NCBI RefSeq assembly: GCF_016427605.1
Contig: NZ_JAELXQ010000018.1
Coordinates: forward strand, 22,058 to 86,057
DNA from: Ochrobactrum sp. Q0168
GTDB lineage: Bacteria; Pseudomonadota; Alphaproteobacteria; Rhizobiales; Rhizobiaceae
Direction: 5' to 3'
Length of the DNA: 64,000 nt
Shown here: positions 60,237 through 64,000 of the stretch, in pieces
Layout of the letters: each line of letters opens with the position of its first letter
How positions within the stretch are numbered: position 1 is the stretch's first letter
Program-made: the position numbers and the translations under genes
The notes under the pieces: generated by a model
Told to the model about the DNA's origin: nothing
Seen by the model: the letters and a program-made list of their open reading frames with translations, nothing else
Databases searched by the model: none

Positions 60237-61105
60237 TCAGAAACAAGCGTCGTCGCCCGGCGCTCACGAGACCGCGCCGATCGCCGCGCTTCGCGTAATT
60301 GTTCGATATCGGGATGCCACCACCTCCGCTCTCGATCTTTGTTTGTCGGTTCATTCTTCCTGGGCCAGGTTCGAATGAGTTCGTCGAGTGAGGGCAAGCG
60401 CCAGATCCCCCAAACATATTCGCCGTCGAGACCCGGATAAATGTCGTCGATCGGGTCACAGTGCACCAATTCGCCCGTTATCTCCGTAACAACGATGATA
60501 CCATAGATCTCAGTTGCAATAGGACGATTGAGCGGTGGCAACGCTTCGGAAGGTAGCGGAATTCTTCGTCGCCTGCGCTCGTTCGCACGTCGACGTGCCC
60601 TCTTTTCTTCATCGCTTCCCTTACGGGCTTCGGCGCGCTTACGCCGTTCTTCCGGTTCGCTGCGTTTAGCCTCGTTTTCGATGGTCTCCCAATGTTGGGC
60701 AAGCTCATCATAAGATGCAAAGGGCAGCCGCCAAACTTTCGCATTATGGTCCCATCGGGCGAAGGATATCTGACGGATTTCTTCAACCAGCCGTGGCGAA
60801 TATGGCGTTTTAATTCGTAACCCGTCACCGTCGACCGACAAATACGTACTGAGGATCGGCTCGAATTCATAGGCGTCCCTCCCCTTTTCCTCGGCAAAGG
60901 GGTTTGCACGTGAGGCCTCTCGAGCCAGCCAACGATCAATGCGTTGAGACGCCGTTTTCCCAGGAACGATCCAGGCCTTGTTCCAGTCGCTCCATCGTGC
61001 GCGGGGAAATTCCTTGCGAAAGCGCTGAACTGTCATTCGATCAAAAGGAAATGATATTGTGGCTCGATCTTCGTCTCCGGTATCCAGTCGAAACTTTTTG
61101 TCCAT
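60233..61105 (-). CDS. Basic protein with two HARP-like repeats
   Basis: Protein of 290 residues, no enzyme domain. Two similar modules (ISFPFDRMTVQRFRKEFPRARWSDWNKAWIVP in parts; key residues F-P-F, F-P-x-A-x-W, K-A-W-x-V-P near residues 20-50, and IKTPYSPRLVEEIRQISF...RWDHNAKVWRLP near 100-135) resemble the HARP domain that binds single/double-strand DNA junctions in SMARCAL1 and occurs alone in bacteria. A highly charged helix (RKRAEARKGSDEEKRARRRA) follows and a conserved-looking end with many tryptophans. The start ATG 61105 has GGAG seven bases ahead. Convergent with xthA. A DNA-binding repair helper is plausible. Confidence 0.6.
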   Translation of the reverse strand: MDKKFRLDTGDEDRATISFPFDRMTVQRFRKEFPRARWSDWNKAWIVPGKTASQRIDRWLAREASRANPFAEEKGRDAYEFEPILSTYLSVDGDGLRIKTPYSPRLVEEIRQISFARWDHNAKVWRLPFASYDELAQHWETIENEAKRSEPEERRKRAEARKGSDEEKRARRRANERRRRRIPLPSEALPPLNRPIATEIYGIIVVTEITGELVHCDPIDDIYPGLDGEYVWGIWRLPSLDELIRTWPRKNEPTNKDRERRWWHPDIEQLREARRSARSRERRATTLVSD

Positions 61106-61256
61106 CTCCGGGTACTCCAGCGCCAACCATCGTCACTGCACTACCAAAGACCGCCTACCCTATTGCGGGTAGACCAGAATGGGTTGGAGTACCGCTGGAA
61201 GTGCACAATCGAATTTCCAGATTCGCGCTATACCGGAATATGGCGATAGAAGCTCA

Positions 61257-61787
61257 TTATTCGTTTAATTTCTTCGCCATTTCGAGATGATGCTCCAGCG
61301 CGGGCCGGGTTGCATTGGCCCAGGCCCGGAGATCGGCATTCTCGCCGCCTTCGCCGTATCGCTTGAACAGATCGACAGCGTCTTCGTGCACCTCTTCCTG
61401 ATCGCTTCGGTACTGCTTCGTGAAATCCTCGCCCTCCAGCCCCTTCAGCTTGTCCAGCATTTGCTGATGGTCATCGGAAAGCGTCGCCGGAGCCTTTACT
61501 GAGTTCACTTTTGTACTCAGGAGTGCTGTCAATTCCTCGCTGGTCTTTTGATGATCGGTGATCATCTGCTGTGCAAAGCTCTTGGTGGTGGGATCGGCCT
61601 TTGCGAGCGCGAGTTTGCTCGATTCGATCTCGAACATGTCGCCGCTCCCGCTCAATGTCACGAAATCCTGAGTAGACGGCGCGGACCCGACGAGAGAATT
61701 GATCCCTGTCTTTTCGCTCGTCGACTGGGCATATACCGGAGCCGAAATGAGAAGAATTGCCGAGAAGGCAAGCAACACCGTTTTCAT
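61257..61787 (-). CDS. Exported DUF4142 protein
   Basis: Protein of 176 residues. Signal peptide KTVLLAFSAILLISAPVYA before QSTSEK; then a DUF4142 bundle: GSGDMFEIESSKLALAKA, TKSFAQQMITDHQKTSEEL (with the conserved DHQ), FTKQYRSDQEEVHEDAVDLF and the ALEHHLEMAKKL end. Start ATG 61787 with AGGAAACAGG ahead. An EcfG-type promoter at 61820-61844 lies 33 bases upstream. Closer to the consensus of the family than the copy at 58730. Function unknown, envelope stress related. Confidence 0.9.
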   Translation of the reverse strand: MKTVLLAFSAILLISAPVYAQSTSEKTGINSLVGSAPSTQDFVTLSGSGDMFEIESSKLALAKADPTTKSFAQQMITDHQKTSEELTALLSTKVNSVKAPATLSDDHQQMLDKLKGLEGEDFTKQYRSDQEEVHEDAVDLFKRYGEGGENADLRAWANATRPALEHHLEMAKKLNE

Positions 61788-61819
61788 GATCCTGTTTCCT
61801 TTCCCTTGTAAGAAATCCG

Positions 61820-61844
61820 AACCCACGCGGGAGAATTATGTTCC
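61820..61844 (-). promoter_or_regulatory. EcfG-type promoter of the DUF4142 gene
   Basis: Minus strand GGAAC (61844-61840), 17 bases, GTT (61822-61820). Start codon at 61787. Confidence 0.65.
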
Positions 61845-61889
61845 TGCCCCATCGCGCGCAGGCAATGGAGTGGCAAGCTTCATGGGTTC

Positions 61890-62072
61890 TCAAAGATAGC
61901 GAACGAGTAAATCGGCCTGTTCGCGCAGGGTTTTTGCGGCGTCGTGCGGCGTTTCGGTGTCGAGCAGAGCGCTGATTGCTGCTTCCAGTATCAGCATATT
62001 GCGGGCTCGAAGATAGCGAAGGCGCGCCTTTTCGGCGAGGACATCCAATTCGCGCGTTGCTTTTGCACCCAT
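61890..62072 (-). CDS. Small helical hypothetical protein
   Basis: A 60-residue protein predicted almost fully helical (ATRELDVLAEKARLRYLRAR, AAISALLDTETPHDAAKTLR). No family recognised. GGGA lies about nine bases before ATG 62072. It follows the low-complexity gene after a hairpin-bearing gap of 135 bases and precedes the DUF4142 gene on the same strand. Confidence 0.6.
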   Translation of the reverse strand: MGAKATRELDVLAEKARLRYLRARNMLILEAAISALLDTETPHDAAKTLREQADLLVRYL

Positions 62073-62120
62073 CGTGAAATTCCCTGAAAAGAGCGCTTAT
62101 TGCTGCGGAGCGGCGTGCAA

Positions 62121-62137
62121 GGCGGCCGAAGGCCGCC
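62121..62137. terminator. GC-rich hairpin GGCGGCC-GAA-GGCCGCC
   Basis: Perfect seven-base stem with a three-base loop between the low-complexity gene (ends 62208) and the 60-residue gene (starts 62072). No T-run follows on the minus strand, so it may be a processing or attenuation hairpin. Confidence 0.4.
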
Positions 62138-62207
62138 CTGTCTGTTTGCCGGTGTCGAGAGCATTTCCTGTTCCAATACCGGGTTTCCGCTTTTGGGAAG
62201 TCATGCT

Positions 62208-62789
62208 CTAGCGACCGCGACGGTTGTCGTAATCATCGTCCCGGCGCTCTTCCCAACCACTGCGGGCAGCTTCCGCATGGCCGCGAGAGTCGCCGAACCA
62301 ACCGCCATGACCCCGACCGCCGCCCGAGCGACGATCATCGTCCCGGCTCGAATATCCGCGGTCATCGTCGCGACTGGAATATCTGCGACGGTCGTCATAA
62401 TCATGGTCGCGTCGCTCGTCCCATCCGCGCCGTGCAGCTTCCGCGTGGCCGCGGGAATCGCCATACCAACCGCGTCCGCGGTCATCGTCGTCATATCTGG
62501 AACGGCGATCATCGTAGTCGTCTTCGCGGCTGGAATAGCGGCGCCGGTCATCGTAGTCATCCCGACGCTCGTCCCATCCGCGACGGGCAGCTTCAGCATG
62601 GCCGCGGGAATCCCCGAACCAGCCTCCGCGGCCGCGGCCCCGGTCATCGTCGTCATAACGGCTGGAACGGCGGTCGTCGTCATCCCGGCGGCTGCTGGCG
62701 TATCTGCGGCGATCATCTCCGCCCCGACCCCGGTCGTCGTCGCTTACGAAACGGCCTTGATCGTCGCGTTCTGGCATAGTGCGTGGCAT
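62208..62789 (-). CDS. Arg/Asp/Gly-rich repeat protein (GWFGDSRGHAEAARRGW repeats)
   Basis: Low-complexity protein of 193 residues, nearly all R, D, G, S, Y. Three copies of GGWFGDSRGHAEAARRGWDE, or close variants (one with GWYGD, the last ending RSGWEERRD), at about residues 58, 113 and 167 are separated by D/R/Y-rich spacers such as RRYSSRDDDRGYSS. The N-terminus is PRTMPERDDQGRFVSDDD. The start ATG 62789 has GGAGGAT ahead. The W-x-G-H-A-E-A-x-R-x-G-W motif recurs in poorly known stress-associated proteins of Proteobacteria. RGG/RDD composition could promote condensates or nucleic-acid binding; that is inference. Confidence 0.75.
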   Translation of the reverse strand: MPRTMPERDDQGRFVSDDDRGRGGDDRRRYASSRRDDDDRRSSRYDDDDRGRGRGGWFGDSRGHAEAARRGWDERRDDYDDRRRYSSREDDYDDRRSRYDDDDRGRGWYGDSRGHAEAARRGWDERRDHDYDDRRRYSSRDDDRGYSSRDDDRRSGGGRGHGGWFGDSRGHAEAARSGWEERRDDDYDNRRGR

Positions 62790-62887
62790 TTCATCCTCCA
62801 ATTGTTGTGAGTTTTCGCGCCCCAAGGCGCATGAGCCCCGCCAAGGGCTCATCTCCGGCTGCGTTCTCCAGCCGCGAGCTTCAAATT
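62790..62887 (-). other. Intergenic spacer with three stem-loops
   Basis: The 98 bases between the BON gene stop and the next start can fold, on the minus strand, into GGCTG/CAGCC, ATGAGCCC-(6)-GGGCTCAT (about 62830-62851) and GCGCC-TTGG-GGCGC in a row. No T-run follows, so it is more likely a processed or regulatory leader than a terminator. The low-complexity gene has no visible stress promoter of its own and may depend on readthrough from the BON gene. Confidence 0.4.
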
Positions 62888-63418
62888 TCAGGCAGTACCC
62901 TTTGACGAAGCCGATGTTGCTGAACGGATCTTGATGTTGTTCTGAACATCAACAACGCCGGCGCACATTTCTGCGCATTCTTCTGCTCTGCGCTTGTCCT
63001 GACGATTTCCAACCTGCCCCTGCAGGGTCACTTCGCCCTTCTTGACCGTCACCTCTATGTCGGATGCATCGAGTTCCGCATCTTCCATCAATGCGTCCGA
63101 TACGTCCTCCTTGATGCGGTCATCGGAGCGTGTATATCCCTTCGGTCCTTTTCCCCGATGCTGGCCGACTGCAGTGTAGATGCTTCTGGATTGACCTTCG
63201 GTCCGCTGACGGTATCGATCACTTTCCCGCTCGCGGTTTGACTCTCGCCGGGAAGTATATCGCTCGTCATTGTCGTCAGAGTAGCGTCCCCGGGCATAAT
63301 CGCTTGAGTAGCGGTCATCATAGCCTCGGTAGTCGCTTCCCCGCGCTTCGTAGTCGCGCTCCCGGTAGGGTTCGTTATAGTAATCGTCACGATCATCGTT
63401 CTGATATCGACCTGGCAT
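62888..63418 (-). CDS. BON domain protein with charged N-terminal region
   Basis: Protein of 176 residues. Residues 1-95 are a D/R/Y/S-rich low-complexity arm (YNEPYRERDYEARGSDYRGY and similar). Residues 96-168 form one BON domain: GYTRSDDRIKEDVSDALMED, ASDIEVTVKKGEVTLQGQVG and RRAEECAEMCAGVVDVQNNI, with the conserved V-x-x-G-x-V-x-L-x-G-x-V core. BON domains bind phospholipid or envelope components and are found in osmotic-stress proteins such as OsmY. There is no signal peptide, so it is cytoplasmic unless exported otherwise. Start ATG 63418 with AGGAGC ahead; EcfG-type promoter upstream. Confidence 0.88.
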   Translation of the reverse strand: MPGRYQNDDRDDYYNEPYRERDYEARGSDYRGYDDRYSSDYARGRYSDDNDERYTSRRESNRERESDRYRQRTEGQSRSIYTAVGQHRGKGPKGYTRSDDRIKEDVSDALMEDAELDASDIEVTVKKGEVTLQGQVGNRQDKRRAEECAEMCAGVVDVQNNIKIRSATSASSKGTA

Positions 63419-63458
63419 GAGATTAGCTCCTCTTCACTGTCGTGTAGACAGCCCTCCG

Positions 63459-63483
63459 AACCGCACTCGCCCGGGTTTGTTCC
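63459..63483 (-). promoter_or_regulatory. EcfG-type promoter of the BON gene
   Basis: Minus strand GGAAC (63483-63479), 17 bases, GTT (63461-63459). Start codon at 63418. Confidence 0.65.
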
Positions 63484-63582
63484 AGAATCAGTTTCATTTA
63501 ATGAAGAGCGAGCTGCACCCTCTGGATGTCAGCGCGTTATTTGGATAGAGACGCAGGACCAATGGTGTTGGGACGCAAGAAG

Positions 63583-63596
63583 CGATCCCGGGATCG
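63583..63596. repeat. 14-base perfect palindrome CGATCCCGGGATCG
   Basis: Perfect palindrome in the otherwise gene-poor stretch 63484-63638. May be a protein-binding site; no second copy noticed. Nothing else was recognised in this stretch. Confidence 0.3.
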
Positions 63597-63638
63597 GCTA
63601 CGGCAAATCAACCGTTCGATATGATGCAGGCCTACTAG

Positions 63639-63860
63639 AAATTGGTGAAATCACTGCTCTTCTCACACGCCCGTCTGGAACTCGGACTCAGCCAGAGCAC
63701 GGTTAGTCGCCTGGGGTAACTGGACGCGATCATCGGCCGGAAGCTGTTCAACTGCGTTCCGGCAGGCGTGCAGCAGACTGCCCATCCGCGAAAGCTACGC
63801 TTCTGAAGCGAGAAATCTGCTGGGCGACCTCAGAGCCGCCACCGATGGCCTTGCATCGCC
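63639..63860 (+). pseudogene. LysR-family regulator remnant (helix-turn-helix region)
   Basis: The frame from 63639 reads SHARLELGLSQSTVSRLG, a TAA, then LDAIIGRKLFNCVPAGVQQT and a TGA. This matches the LysR helix-turn-helix and the following conserved G-x-x-L-F-x-R-x-x-x-G-V-x-x-T segment. Two in-frame stops and no effector domain show a decayed gene. It may extend past the right window edge in another frame. Confidence 0.65.
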
Positions 63861-64000
63861 TCCGCGAGCCATCGAACGCGGGAGAAATGAGTTTTTCAGC
63901 AATGCGTCGCGATGATGATGAGGAAGATAGCGAACCGCGGACCGCGCAGAGAGCTTTTCCAAGCTGCTGAATAAGCCGTAGGCCGGTCGTGCGTTTCTCC

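Noticed and set aside
62440..62740. Repetitive DNA as a possible CRISPR array
   Set aside because: Repeat units are in frame, of protein-coding type (GWFGDSRGHAEAARRGW), irregularly spaced and without unique spacers of constant length.
62100..62810. Plus-strand frame of about 236 codons rich in V, A, I, P, T
   Set aside because: It is the antisense shadow of the Arg/Asp/Gly-rich repeat gene; its hydrophobic repeats mirror the codon repeats on the other strand.

Overview
The window looks like a chromosome or large-replicon segment of an alphaproteobacterium of the Hyphomicrobiales, most likely near Brucellaceae (Ochrobactrum/Brucella-like). This rests on promoter motifs of the alphaproteobacterial general stress sigma factor EcfG (GGAAC-N17-GTT), on the gene families (FCD-type GntR regulators, pxp genes joined to accBC, a ku remnant, NRAMP, BON, DUF4142, DUF892) and on base composition. 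It is inferred without any database search. No tRNA, rRNA, CRISPR array or intact insertion sequence was recognised.

Region A (1-26.8 kb) is a large catabolic locus of unknown substrate. It holds eight short-chain dehydrogenases (one cut by the window edge), a group A flavin monooxygenase, a KstD-like flavoprotein, an old-yellow-enzyme, an FAH-family hydrolase, a NIPSNAP protein, YCII and SnoaL proteins and two glutathione transferases of the YghU/YfcG (Nu) type. It also carries two ABC importers (a branched-chain/aromatic type with a LivM-LivG fusion, and a ribose type whose parts are interleaved with enzymes) and three FCD GntR regulators. Two palindromes recur at its promoters: ATKCTAGMAT at seven sites, usually inside the -35/-10 spacer, and TTATCGATAA at three sites. 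I infer that the two close GntR paralogues (2300-3037 and 16803-17504) read the first and the third GntR (14095-14772) reads the second. An MFS remnant and a quinone oxidoreductase (26.8-28.2 kb) close the region.

Region B (28.3-41.8 kb) holds two divergent amino/hydroxy-acid units. The minus strand carries an aspartate-type aminotransferase, an RraA-like aldolase, an MFS symporter, a terminator, a SerC-fold aminotransferase, a 2-hydroxyacid dehydrogenase and a MOFRL glycerate kinase. The plus strand carries a LysR regulator, then accB-accC-pxpB-pxpC-a degenerate carrier-pxpA, nearly all with overlapping stop and start codons. Together they could take up an oxoproline- or hydroxyglutamate-like compound and feed carbon into glycolysis as 2-phosphoglycerate; this is inference.

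Region C (42.2-48.9 kb): two small disordered proteins behind an EcfG-type promoter, then a visibly GC-richer efflux module (AraC, EmrB-type MFS, EmrA-type HlyD, LysR, quinone reductase, a broken membrane gene) bracketed by two related ~150-165 bp direct repeats.

Region D (49-64 kb) is a general-stress island: nine exact and one near EcfG-type promoters, mostly in front of small stress proteins (GlsB-like/DUF1269, two ferritin-like proteins, two DUF4142 proteins, a di-haem cytochrome, a BON protein, an Arg/Asp/Gly-rich repeat protein), with metal/cation transporters, exonuclease III, two broken ku genes, a candidate stress sRNA and a LysR relic.
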